Shown here piece by piece: positions 7,374 to 15,336 of a stretch of 17,897 nt of DNA. This stretch comes from Candidatus Poribacteria bacterium (GTDB lineage Bacteria > Poribacteria > WGA-4E > WGA-3G). The notes beneath the pieces were generated by a model. It searched no databases. It saw only the letters and a list, made by a program, of their open reading frames with translations, and was not told the DNA's origin. Position numbers and translations under genes: made by a program. The stretch lies in the NCBI GenBank assembly GCA_009835515.1, contig VXXH01000030.1:1-17897 (forward strand), given 5' to 3'. Numbering within the stretch: the first letter of the stretch is position 1; each line of letters starts with the position of its first letter.

Positions 7374-8336
7374 ATGAAAAATATCCCTTTCCCGTTTTTC
7401 TCTGCACTGAGTCTGATATTAGTGCTCGCCAGCGGTGATATAGTGTTCGCGAGAGCTCCGACAACTGCCAGAATCGTATTTTTTTCATTACGCGATGGCA
7501 ACGCAGATATTTACACAATGGCCCCCGATGGCAGCCAACAGAGAAATTTAACCAAGCATCCTTCAACGGACAGAGAGCCTGTCTGGTCGCCTACGGGAGC
7601 ACACATTCTTTTTGCCTCTGACCGGACTGGAATTTTGGATCTCTACCTAATGGATCCAAACGGAGCCGATGTGCGGAAAGTATTTAGAGTGTCAGCACCG
7701 AGAAAACATCCAAGTTGGTCGCCCGACGGTAAAAGGATTGCCTATGTGAAGCGGCAGACAATCTACATCGCAACGATAGATGGTGAAATGGAGGAGCAAA
7801 TCGCAAAGGTTGGCGAAAGGGGTGGATCGCCAGCATGGTCGCCCGACGGATCGGAGCTCGCCTTCGTCCGAAAGGAACCAGACGGTTATCAATTAGTGCT
7901 TATTAACGTTGAAACGCTCTCGGAAAAAACGCTGTTTCCACAGGCAGGTCAGTGGATTTATAACCCGTCATGGTCGCCGGATGGCAGCAAAATCGCCTTT
8001 TCTTGGTGGAACGAGGCAACAGATACCAGTACCCTCTACACTATAAATCAGGATGGAGACGGGAGACAGAAGATTTTTTCGCCGGGACGCAGGCCTGTCT
8101 GGTCTCCACACGGAGACGAGCTGCTTTATGAAGATTATATTCCGCTGCAGCTTGCGCATATAAAACTTAACCTCGCTCAAATCTACAAAATCGCTCTGGG
8201 CAGTCACGAACCTGAACGGCTTACAAACAATGGGGCAAATTTCGATCCAGATTGGTTTGATCCAGCAGTTTTATCTGTTGCGCCACAATCGCAGTTGTTC
8301 ACAACAGTATGGGGAAAAATAAAAAAGCAAAACTAA
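7374..8336 (+). CDS. PD40-B: exported WD40-like beta-propeller protein
   Basis: 320 residues with a signal peptide ending about [10 protein letters not shown]. The propeller contains [20 protein letters not shown] and the five WSP motifs (WSPTG, WSPDG three times, WSPHG), then [11 protein letters not shown] and the tail [11 protein letters not shown]. Around the DWFDP codons the DNA differs from PD40-A at only 2 of about 31 bases, more alike than the rest of the genes, which points to recent duplication or gene conversion. The ribosome site AAAGGAGG (7353-7360) is 13 bases from this ATG, longer than usual, and an out-of-frame ATG at 7364 sits between them. The stop overlaps another possible start for PD40-C (TAATG). 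Probably periplasmic or surface binding protein; ligand unknown. Confidence 0.85.
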   Translation: MKNIPFPFFSALSLILVLASGDIVFARAPTTARIVFFSLRDGNADIYTMAPDGSQQRNLTKHPSTDREPVWSPTGAHILFASDRTGILDLYLMDPNGADVRKVFRVSAPRKHPSWSPDGKRIAYVKRQTIYIATIDGEMEEQIAKVGERGGSPAWSPDGSELAFVRKEPDGYQLVLINVETLSEKTLFPQAGQWIYNPSWSPDGSKIAFSWWNEATDTSTLYTINQDGDGRQKIFSPGRRPVWSPHGDELLYEDYIPLQLAHIKLNLAQIYKIALGSHEPERLTNNGANFDPDWFDPAVLSVAPQSQLFTTVWGKIKKQN

Positions 8337-8356
8337 TGCTAATGGAGGCCTCACTA

Positions 8357-9376
8357 ATGAAACACACATCTATTCTTCTTCGTTCAAACGATCAAAGTCA
8401 CACCAAGTTGACTGTATTGGGTTGCATCATGGGTACGCTCCTTTTGTTTGGTAGTATTTCTGCTGTCCGCTCGGAAGCACCGACGAGCGGAAAGATAGTG
8501 TTTACGTCAACCCGGGATGGTAATTCCGAAATCTACATCATGAATCCCGATGGAAGCGATCAGGTTAACTTAAGTCGGGACAATGCAGACGACTCTGATC
8601 CGGTATGGTCACCCGATGGAGAGCAGATTCTGTTCGTCTCTGATCGAGATGGCCCCCCTGATTTGTATATTATGGATTCAGATGGTCGCCGTGTCCGAAG
8701 GGTGTTCGGAAGCAGGGACTATAGATCCAATCCGAGTTGGTCGCCTGATGGTAGAAAGATTACTTATGTAGAGGGAGAGGGGAGCGATGCGACTATTTAC
8801 ACGGCGACGATAAGGGGCAAATTTGTTGAGAGAGTGGCTGCTGGATTTATGCCGAGTTGGTCGCCCAATGGTCGCGAGATAGCCTTTTCTGCTATCAGTG
8901 TTAATCGTTCACCGCTTGGTGTTTTTAACCTCAGGAACCGTACGAAAAAGATGCTTCTCTCAAATAAAATACCGTGGATAGTGTACCCGGCATGGTCTCC
9001 GCGTGGTAACGAAATCGCCTTTTCGCAAATTGATGGGGCGTTCAATCAAGGTTTCCTTGAATGGTCGAAGGCGAGCCTATTTGTTGTGAATCGCGATGGC
9101 ATCGGACTTCATCGAATTGCTAAAGATGAAACGACGGTTGCCATAGAACCGGCATGGTCTCCACATGGCGATGAACTTATTTATACGGATGCAGTCATGC
9201 GACCAGATGAGGTGTTTTATCAACTTTTCAAGACTGATATGACCGACAGTAAACCGGTGCAACTTACAGATAAAGGCGATAATTTTGAGGCTGATTGGTT
9301 TGACCCGACAGCCTTAGATGTTTCGCCTTCGGAAGCGTTGCTAACGACTGTGTGGGGTAAAATCAAGACGAATTAG
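8357..9376 (+). CDS. PD40-C: exported WD40-like beta-propeller protein
   Basis: 339 residues from the ATG at 8357, preceded 8 bases upstream by TGGAGG (8343-8348). In-frame ATGs at 8336 and 8342 are possible; the one at 8336 overlaps the PD40-B stop. The signal peptide has a long polar n-region and a hydrophobic core around [13 protein letters not shown], with cleavage near [10 protein letters not shown], so the mature starts of all three propellers align. Blades carry [20 protein letters not shown] and five WSP motifs (WSPDG twice, WSPNG, WSPRG, WSPHG), then ADWFDP and tail [11 protein letters not shown]. It ends the plus-strand cluster and its stop codon overlaps the hrpB stop on the other strand by 4 bases, with no room for a terminator. 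Function as for the other two: ligand or protein binding, target unknown. Confidence 0.85.
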   Translation: MKHTSILLRSNDQSHTKLTVLGCIMGTLLLFGSISAVRSEAPTSGKIVFTSTRDGNSEIYIMNPDGSDQVNLSRDNADDSDPVWSPDGEQILFVSDRDGPPDLYIMDSDGRRVRRVFGSRDYRSNPSWSPDGRKITYVEGEGSDATIYTATIRGKFVERVAAGFMPSWSPNGREIAFSAISVNRSPLGVFNLRNRTKKMLLSNKIPWIVYPAWSPRGNEIAFSQIDGAFNQGFLEWSKASLFVVNRDGIGLHRIAKDETTVAIEPAWSPHGDELIYTDAVMRPDEVFYQLFKTDMTDSKPVQLTDKGDNFEADWFDPTALDVSPSEALLTTVWGKIKTN

Positions 9377-11760
9377 GGGCGCACCGTCCGAACCTGTCCA
9401 CGGAGATCAAGTTGCACCTTCCAATTATTCCAGCGCGGTAGCAGCACTGTACTCAATGCTGGTTTGCGGATGCCGCGCTGCCACCGCAGCGTGACCAATT
9501 TTTGGGCGGGATCATATTCCACGTCGAATTTAGCACCGTTAACAGAAAATTCTTTCGGATATTGCGCCTCAATTTCAGTGATAGTGTCAGCGTCTATCTC
9601 AGTAAAGACCATATCCTCTGGCGAGAGAAGTTGCCAGTCTTCGGCGACCTCTACGCCGAGAACAGCGAGCCGTGAAACTAACCATGTGTGCGGGGTCAAA
9701 TCGGTGGTTTCCGAGGTATCTATGTCGGGGTTGAGGGCACAATGAAGTTTCCAAGCGTCAATCGCACGGGTGAGTTGCTCACCGACTTCCAAAAATAGGG
9801 AACCAGAGAGGATGAGGGATGCCAACGCGTCTCTCAGCAGCGTGCCACGCAACGGTTCGCGGCTGCGTCCGATCTCGCGTCCTGCGTATTCAGTTACCAC
9901 CTCTGCGACAATATCTTCGCCTTCCAGTCTCGGCGCAGTGAGTTGCGTCGTTCCGATCCCCGCATTGGTTAAGTTTTCAAAAGTGCAGGGCATAGCCGTG
10001 CGTCCCATCAGTTGCACGCGCGTGCCTTTTGCGATACCGACGGTCTCCAGAATCAGAGCAGCGTTCCGCTCTTCAGGCAGCAGCGAGTCGGAGTCGAGTA
10101 AGACCTCTTCGTGTCCATTTCCCCATCCCTTACCTTTCCGCCGTCGTACGTAAGCATAAGTGTCCCATTCACACAAGAGATACGCGATCAAAGCATTACG
10201 GTTGGGTTGTGCGGGTGCTTTATCTTTCATCACAGGCGGTAATTTGAAGAAATCTCTGAGCTGCGTCGCGATTCTGCGGCATTCGGCAAGGGCGGTTTTA
10301 TGCAAGTGGTGCCGTTTTTCGTCGCCACATCGTAGCGTTCGGATTGCTGTCGTGGCATCACAACTATCGCGGAAAAGTTCTTTTTGACGGGCTTCGCGAA
10401 CCGTGTCCTGCTGTTCGGGTAGCACACGGTCGATGCGCTGCCATAACGGTGCCGGACGTTCCAGCGTCGCAATCAGATCAATCAGATCACGTCGCAGAGA
10501 AGATGGTGCTTTTACCAATAATCGAGCGTGAAGCGGATTGATAGGTAGCGCGCAAATCTTTGCTCCCTCCGTTGTGAGTGTGCCAGCGTCTGAGAGAACA
10601 CCCCAGCTTTTCAGGGCAGTTTGTGCGCGTTCCACGGCGAAGTCGGGCGGTGCATCGAGAAACGTCAGATCTTGGGGACGGTAACCCGTTGAAGCGACAG
10701 TGAGCACGAATTGCGTCAAGTCCTCCCGCCGAATCTCTGGCGAGGTTTCTTGTTCAAGTTGACCGTGTTCCTCCCAGAGTCTGTAGCAGGTTCCCGGTTC
10801 GAGACGGCCGGCGCGTCCGCGGCGTTGTTCGGCTGAGGCTTGCGAGATAGGACATAGCGCGAGGACGATACGTCGGTTTTGATGGATACGTTGGCGGACT
10901 AAACCGGTATCGACAACCGCGGTGATACCGGGGAGCGTGATTGATGTCTCAGCGACGTTGGTCGCAAGGATAACACGACGACGTTGGGATTGCATGTTAT
11001 CAAATGCTCTGTCCTGTGCATCGGGTGGTAGATCGCCGTGTAACGGGATAAGGTCGATATGCCGTATCTTGCGCAGTGCGTCATCGCATACGTTAATCTC
11101 ACCCTTACCGGGTAGGAACACCAAGATATTTCCATCGGTCTCTTTGAGTGCACGCTTAACCCCTTTTTCGACGCGTTCTACTAAATTATGAGATGTAGGT
11201 ACCACTGCCTCGCCAAGGTATCGGACTTCAACAGGGTAGACGCGCCCTTCTGCGCGTAGTACCTGTCCACCAATGAATTGAGCGAGTTGTTGTGCTGCTA
11301 TCGTGGCAGACATGATGATAAGTCTCGCATCGCGCCGTTTCTTTCGACAGATAGAGAGAAAGAGGTCTGCCTCCACACCGCGTTCGTGGAATTCGTCTAA
11401 GATAATTGTGCCATATTGATCCAGTTCTGGTCCCGCTGCATATCGCAAAGCGACACCGGGCGTGACGAAACGGATACGCGTTAAGGCATCAGAACTGACA
11501 TCTTCAAAGCGAACAGTATAACCGACTGAGTGGCCCAACGGTTCGCCGCGTTGTTGTGCCACCCATCGTGCAAGTGAACGGCATGCGACGCGTCTCGGTT
11601 CCACGACCAGTACTGGTGCGTCTGATAGTGCGGCACACCAAGGCGGAATTTGTGTTGATTTTCCACTGCCGGTCGGTGCCACAATCACAATTGGGGTCGT
11701 TGCAATCGCGTCGTGGAATGTCGCCTTTAACTCTGTAATCGGGAGGTCGGTCTTGTTCAT
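9373..11760 (-). CDS. hrpB: HrpB-type ATP-dependent DEAH-family RNA helicase
   Basis: 795 residues, starting at MNKTDLPI; the longer reading frame to 11796 would overlap the promoter. Superfamily 2 motifs are complete and in order: Walker [10 protein letters not shown] (G31-T36), motif Ia EPRRVA, motif II DEFH (122-125, the HrpB form of DEAH), motif III SAT (151-153), motif [10 protein letters not shown], motif [12 protein letters not shown] and motif [10 protein letters not shown] (312-319). The helicase C-terminal and HA2-like regions follow. Proteobacterial HrpB proteins end in an HrpB_C tail around a PKHPWPDDP motif; this protein ends instead in [14 protein letters not shown] and lacks it. 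HrpB proteins are cytoplasmic and presumed to act on RNA; their physiological role is poorly known. It stands alone on the minus strand. The family call is strong; the C-terminal third is divergent. Confidence 0.9.
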   Translation of the reverse strand: MNKTDLPITELKATFHDAIATTPIVIVAPTGSGKSTQIPPWCAALSDAPVLVVEPRRVACRSLARWVAQQRGEPLGHSVGYTVRFEDVSSDALTRIRFVTPGVALRYAAGPELDQYGTIILDEFHERGVEADLFLSICRKKRRDARLIIMSATIAAQQLAQFIGGQVLRAEGRVYPVEVRYLGEAVVPTSHNLVERVEKGVKRALKETDGNILVFLPGKGEINVCDDALRKIRHIDLIPLHGDLPPDAQDRAFDNMQSQRRRVILATNVAETSITLPGITAVVDTGLVRQRIHQNRRIVLALCPISQASAEQRRGRAGRLEPGTCYRLWEEHGQLEQETSPEIRREDLTQFVLTVASTGYRPQDLTFLDAPPDFAVERAQTALKSWGVLSDAGTLTTEGAKICALPINPLHARLLVKAPSSLRRDLIDLIATLERPAPLWQRIDRVLPEQQDTVREARQKELFRDSCDATTAIRTLRCGDEKRHHLHKTALAECRRIATQLRDFFKLPPVMKDKAPAQPNRNALIAYLLCEWDTYAYVRRRKGKGWGNGHEEVLLDSDSLLPEERNAALILETVGIAKGTRVQLMGRTAMPCTFENLTNAGIGTTQLTAPRLEGEDIVAEVVTEYAGREIGRSREPLRGTLLRDALASLILSGSLFLEVGEQLTRAIDAWKLHCALNPDIDTSETTDLTPHTWLVSRLAVLGVEVAEDWQLLSPEDMVFTEIDADTITEIEAQYPKEFSVNGAKFDVEYDPAQKLVTLRWQRGIRKPALSTVLLPRWNNWKVQLDLRGQVRTVRP

Positions 11761-11767
11761 AATAAGT

Positions 11768-11796
11768 ATTATAGCCGATAGTGGTATTGGTATCAA
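11768..11796 (-). promoter_or_regulatory. hrpB promoter, probably giving a leaderless mRNA
   Basis: Read on the minus strand, TTGATA (11796-11791) and a perfect TATAAT (11773-11768) are 17 bases apart. Transcription would begin about 7 bases after the -10 box, at or within a base or two of the hrpB ATG (11760). No ribosome site is visible before that ATG. Confidence 0.65.
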
Positions 11797-11804
11797 GTCA
11801 GAGA

Positions 11805-11863
11805 TCTTCAGTTATCGGTTTGCCTTGCAGTGAGAGTTGTCAGAAGAATGGTCTTCAGTTATC
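11805..11863. repeat. 12-bp direct repeat in the hrpB / TPR-propeller intergenic region
   Basis: TCTTCAGTTATC occurs identically at 11805-11816 and 11852-11863, 47 bases apart. A related ATCAG word recurs at 11861 and 11872. The intergenic stretch 11761-11992 holds no gene; besides the two promoters it has only these repeats and the hairpins listed next. It may be a fragment of a dispersed intergenic repeat or a pair of protein-binding sites. Confidence 0.45.
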
Positions 11864-11874
11864 AGTCAGCGATC

Positions 11875-11902
11875 AGTAGAAGTGCTACTCGGAGTTTGCT
11901 CC
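11875..11902. repeat. two adjacent small hairpins (REP-like)
   Basis: AGTAG-AAGTG-CTACT (11875-11889) and GGAG-TTTG-CTCC (11891-11902) are separated by one base. The second is followed by TACAGAAG. There is no T-run on either strand, so they are poor terminators; a short dispersed palindromic repeat is the better guess. Confidence 0.35.
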
Positions 11903-11925
11903 TACAGAAGCATGACTAAACATTC

Positions 11926-11954
11926 TTGACATTTCCAGAAGTTTCTGATATTAT
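11926..11954 (+). promoter_or_regulatory. sigma70-like promoter for the TPR/propeller gene
   Basis: A perfect TTGACA (11926-11931) and TATTAT (11949-11954) are 17 bases apart. The predicted start near 11961 leaves a leader of about 32 bases before the ATG at 11993. Confidence 0.7.
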
Positions 11955-11992
11955 AACCATCATATCTAAAGCTCGTATTTTGAAGGTAAATC

Positions 11993-14023
11993 ATGCTGTA
12001 CCAAAAATTCCTAAAACAGATAGAAAGAAAAAAACAAAAGACTTACCTCCTCTTTGCCTTAATAACGTTTACTGGGTTGTTTTTCTCCCAACACTTGGTA
12101 CATAGTCAGCAATACGTTATTGTTGACAGCGAAAACGGCGATAGGTTCACCGGTACTTGGCGCGATGGCACTGAAACTCACTTTGAAATTGAATACCAAG
12201 GACAGGTTTTAAGACTCCCGTTGATGGGACATACTCTTAATTTTACATCGGACATAGCGAATGTGCCGGATCAAACGGCTGCGAAGTATTATCGCAAAGG
12301 ACTCACACTGTTGGAGTTGGAGCTCCCGGAATTAGCACAAAAACGCTTTGAAGCTGCTATTGAAGAGTTTCCGCGGTATCCGGCTGCACACTATCAACTC
12401 GGCTTACTTCACAAGGCAAATGGCGACAATGCAAATGTGTTGGAACGCTTCCGTTCTGTGGCAATCCTTGATGCGGCGAATTTTGACTTGGTGCCACATT
12501 TTCAGGAACTTGGAAACGCTGCCCTCGTCAGTGAGGCTTATGCGGTAGCTGTAGATAACTATCAACTGATCCTAAAGTATTATCCAGAACATGTGTCTGT
12601 ACCGGAATTGAGTTATATCACTGGATTCCTACTCGTTGAGGAATTAGAGGCGTATAGTGAAGGGCTGCCTGTCCTTAAGTCGGCAATCGAACAGTACCCG
12701 GACCTGTCCTCCCATGAAAAAGCACTTTTCCTGATTGGGAAAGTGCAAGCGAAAACCGGTCGGTTGGAAAATGCGCTTCATACTTTACAGGGATTTGTGA
12801 TGCGCTACCCGGTAAGCGAGTGGGTTTATGAGGCACGTCTCACCCGCGCTGAAGTTAACCTGAAATTGGGTAGAACGGCAGAAGCTCGGAATGAGGCATC
12901 CCAGGTCCACGATATGAGTGCAGATGAGGCGATAAGGGAACGCGCAAAACAGATTTTGGATCAGACCCAATGGACGGTTTACACAGTGGCAGAAGATCTC
13001 CCCGACAACCGTATCCAAGCGATCGTTTCCGATGGTAAGCGGTTATGGGTGGGGACCCCGAAGGGTGTGATGCTATTTGAGACGGCTTTCAATAACTGGC
13101 TACCGATTCCAGACGTGCCGCAACTGATTAACAGTTCAACGGCAAAGGTTCCAGATGTGCGAGCTATTGCGGCGAACTCAGAAGAGGTATGGGTCGGCAC
13201 GCGCTCTCAAGGCGCGATCCATTATAACAAGTTAACGCGCGAAATCCAGATGTACCCGCCAACCGATGGGTTCCCTGCTTGGGTCAAGGACATCAAGATG
13301 GATGACAGTGAGATATGGTTTGCTACCGATGAAGGCGTTGTTCGTAAAAGTGATTCTTTGTTTGTTTACAACAAGCGACAAAGTTTCATTCCGGCAGATG
13401 ATATTGAGACTTTGTTATTGATGCCTACAACCGTTTGGGGTGCCTCGGCGAAAGGAGATATCATAACATTCGACCGTGAAACTGAAGAGTGGGGTTCCTA
13501 TCGTTCTACTGAAATCGAAGAAGGCACGACGATCGTTGGTTTTGATACTGCAGAAGATCAGATGCTTTTTACATGGTATAATGCCGCTGAAAAGACTAAC
13601 GGTTATTTTCGATCAGATTTGGATGGGCTGAACGGAAAATCAACGACGCTTCACACGGGTATAGAGGATGAGAAGGACTTAAGAAACATTTACATCAGAG
13701 GGATTTTGGACAAGACCCCGGTAGTCACGGAGGTAAATGAGATACTACCTGTAGAAACACCGGATCCACCAACATCCGAATTTTCTCCCGAAACAGAGGC
13801 GTTAGCGTTGGAGGAAGCCCCACCACCGCCTACGCCTTTAGTGCTGTGGATAGCGACGAATGATCTCTTTTACACGCATCACACACGTTCTTCTGATGAC
13901 TGGGAGTATACAACGACTCCGCAAATAGTGTCGGGTGAATTAATAGTACATGCTCTTATCGTAGTAAACAACAGGGCATGGATAGCGACGAACAATGGTT
14001 TAGCAACTATAAACGTTCAATGA
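11993..14023 (+). CDS. exported TPR plus Reg_prop-like beta-propeller protein
   Basis: 676 residues. A basic n-region (KQIERKKQK) and a hydrophobic stretch at 18-31 make a signal peptide or anchor, with a possible cut at VHS-QQ. Residues 41-91 look beta-rich (ENGDRFTGTW, YQGQVLRLPL). Residues about 95-325 are a row of TPR-like helical pairs, such as KYYRKGLTLLELELPELAQ and AAHYQLGLLHKANGD. From residue 327 a propeller of the two-component-regulator (Reg_prop) type follows: LWVGTPKGVMLF, VWVGTRSQGAIHY, IWFATDEGVVRK, VWGASAKGDIITF, LWIATNDLFY, AWIATNNGLATI. A Pro/Glu-rich linker near 589-617 interrupts the last blades. No kinase or DNA-binding domain is present, so it is not a hybrid sensor itself; an envelope scaffold or sensor part is the likely role. 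Its stop overlaps the fdhD start (ATGA). Confidence 0.8.
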   Translation: MLYQKFLKQIERKKQKTYLLFALITFTGLFFSQHLVHSQQYVIVDSENGDRFTGTWRDGTETHFEIEYQGQVLRLPLMGHTLNFTSDIANVPDQTAAKYYRKGLTLLELELPELAQKRFEAAIEEFPRYPAAHYQLGLLHKANGDNANVLERFRSVAILDAANFDLVPHFQELGNAALVSEAYAVAVDNYQLILKYYPEHVSVPELSYITGFLLVEELEAYSEGLPVLKSAIEQYPDLSSHEKALFLIGKVQAKTGRLENALHTLQGFVMRYPVSEWVYEARLTRAEVNLKLGRTAEARNEASQVHDMSADEAIRERAKQILDQTQWTVYTVAEDLPDNRIQAIVSDGKRLWVGTPKGVMLFETAFNNWLPIPDVPQLINSSTAKVPDVRAIAANSEEVWVGTRSQGAIHYNKLTREIQMYPPTDGFPAWVKDIKMDDSEIWFATDEGVVRKSDSLFVYNKRQSFIPADDIETLLLMPTTVWGASAKGDIITFDRETEEWGSYRSTEIEEGTTIVGFDTAEDQMLFTWYNAAEKTNGYFRSDLDGLNGKSTTLHTGIEDEKDLRNIYIRGILDKTPVVTEVNEILPVETPDPPTSEFSPETEALALEEAPPPPTPLVLWIATNDLFYTHHTRSSDDWEYTTTPQIVSGELIVHALIVVNNRAWIATNNGLATINVQ

Positions 14024-14895
14024 GTTCTGTTATCGGGGTGTGTGGATTTAAAACTATGGAACCGACATCCACAAAACTTATTACGCGCTGGGCGGCTGCG
14101 GAACCTATGCGGGTCGAAGATGAATTGGTTGTTGAAGAGCCGCTTGAGATCCGGGTCGGACAGCAGAGTCTAATCGTTGTGATGCGAACTCCGGGACACG
14201 ATTTTGAACTCGCGGCGGGTTTCCTTTATACAGAAAGCCTCATAACTTCCGGCGATGACATTGAAATTATTGCATATTGCGATGAAGATGTGACGGAGAC
14301 GGAGGATGACGGTTTATCATCGTTGGAGAACATTGTCAATGTTCAACTCACAGAAGAACTGGATCTTGATACGCAATCGGGTTGGCAGCGCAATTTTCAC
14401 GCGAATGCAAGCTGCGGACTCTGTGGTAAGATGACGATTGAATCTGTTAGACAGCGAGTATCTCCGCTGGATTCGGAGTTTTGTGTGAATCAAGGGGTGC
14501 TCTATCAGCTCAATGACCGATTAAGGAAAGCACAATCGGTTTTTGAAAAGACGGGTGGGCTTCACGCTGCTGGATTATTCAGTGAAACAGGTGAGCTGCT
14601 GATTGTTAGAGAGGACATCGGCAGACACAACGCTGTTGATAAGGTGATCGGTCAGGCGTTACTGTCTGACTTGGTACCACTTGAGCGACACATTTTGATG
14701 GTCAGTGGTCGCGCCAGTTTTGAGATTGTTCAGAAGGCACTTTTCGCGCGCATTCCAGTTGTCGTTGCTGTTTCCGCCGCGTCTACACTCGCTGTTGACC
14801 TTGCACAGGAGGGTCATCTCACGCTGGTCGGTTTCATGCGGGGACGGAGTATGGCCGTTTATAGTTGCCCGGCGCGCATTCGCCGCGGGTTCTGA
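14020..14895 (+). CDS. fdhD: FdhD, sulfurtransferase for formate dehydrogenase
   Basis: 291 residues from the ATG at 14020, which overlaps the upstream stop as ATGA. An alternative ATG at 14056 gives 279 residues and places the key cysteines at 120 and 123, close to the 121/124 of E. coli FdhD as I recall it, so it may be the true start. The CGLCG motif (Cys132/Cys135 here) carries the sulfur delivered from IscS and passed to the molybdenum or tungsten bis-MGD cofactor. Further family signatures: MRTPGHDFELAAGFLYTES, GGLHAAGLF, EDIGRHNAVDKVIG and SGRASFEIVQKA. FdhD is cytoplasmic and required for formate dehydrogenase activity. No formate dehydrogenase or cofactor-synthesis gene lies in this window, and the coupling to an exported TPR/propeller gene is not an arrangement I know. 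Confidence 0.93.
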   Translation: MSSVIGVCGFKTMEPTSTKLITRWAAAEPMRVEDELVVEEPLEIRVGQQSLIVVMRTPGHDFELAAGFLYTESLITSGDDIEIIAYCDEDVTETEDDGLSSLENIVNVQLTEELDLDTQSGWQRNFHANASCGLCGKMTIESVRQRVSPLDSEFCVNQGVLYQLNDRLRKAQSVFEKTGGLHAAGLFSETGELLIVREDIGRHNAVDKVIGQALLSDLVPLERHILMVSGRASFEIVQKALFARIPVVVAVSAASTLAVDLAQEGHLTLVGFMRGRSMAVYSCPARIRRGF

Positions 14896-14932
14896 GAAAA
14901 CAAGAGAAGATGCACATTTTACTATCTTTTTC

Positions 14933-14952
14933 AGACGGTGCGTCTCTATAAT
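14933..14952 (+). promoter_or_regulatory. candidate -10 box with adjoining inverted repeat
   Basis: A perfect TATAAT (14947-14952) lies 33 bases before the small membrane gene, but no good -35 is found at 16-18 bases. Instead AGACG-GTG-CGTCT (14933-14945), an inverted repeat, ends one base before it. This fits an activator- or repressor-controlled promoter; inference only. Confidence 0.4.
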
Positions 14953-14985
14953 AGCAAGTAAAACTTAATAAGGAGCAAAATTATC

Positions 14986-15270
14986 ATGGATTTCATTTTG
15001 AACGGCATTCAGGATATTGTTAATTTGCTATTCCTGGCGGCTATTATTGGGACTATAGGTGTTTCGTGGTTATACGCGCATCGGTTGAAAAAGCAGCACG
15101 GTTCGGACTTCCCGTGGAACAAAACAGCGATGATCGTTGGGATTGAAGTCCTGCTTTGGATCGGATTTACCATTTTCTGGGGATTCGTTAAAGCGTTTTG
15201 GCTGCCCATTGTCATCGTCGCTATTATAGCGATTGTACTTATCTCGCGGAAGAAGCGGAAGTATGTCTGA
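14986..15270 (+). CDS. small integral membrane protein of unknown function
   Basis: 94 residues. AAGGAG (14970-14975) lies 10 bases before the ATG. Three hydrophobic segments are visible: about residues 8-28 (IVNLLFLAAIIGTIGVSW), 44-65 (TAMIVGIEVLLWIGFTIFWG) and 69-87 (FWLPIVIVAIIAIVLI), with a basic loop (AHRLKKQHG) and a basic C-terminus (SRKKRKYV). By the positive-inside rule the basic loop and tail would both be cytoplasmic, which suits the second and third segments forming a hairpin. No family recognised. It is probably transcribed from the candidate promoter just upstream and stands 66 bases before the dehydrogenase gene. Confidence 0.75.
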   Translation: MDFILNGIQDIVNLLFLAAIIGTIGVSWLYAHRLKKQHGSDFPWNKTAMIVGIEVLLWIGFTIFWGFVKAFWLPIVIVAIIAIVLISRKKRKYV

Positions 15271-15271
15271 G

Positions 15272-15308
15272 TATAATCAAACGCGGGTGCACTTAGAAAG
15301 TGTGCCCG
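15272..15308 (+). promoter_or_regulatory. TATAAT followed by an 11-bp hairpin before the dehydrogenase gene
   Basis: TATAAT at 15272-15277 begins one base after the upstream stop; its -35 region is poor. Seven bases later, 15284-15294 pairs with 15298-15308 (11 bp, two of them G-U, loop AGA). No T-run follows, so an intrinsic terminator is unlikely. If the -10 box is real, the mRNA would begin with this stem. Confidence 0.4.
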
Positions 15309-15336
15309 ATCAAAACCAACCGAAGGAGAGACTGAT

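Noticed and set aside
5803..9376. Calling the PD40 genes tolB
   Set aside because: Only the propeller part resembles TolB; the TolB N-terminal domain and the tol-pal gene neighbourhood are missing.
11761..11796. Longer hrpB start at 11796
   Set aside because: The extra codons coincide with the TTGATA and TATAAT promoter boxes and the added residues are not part of the family.
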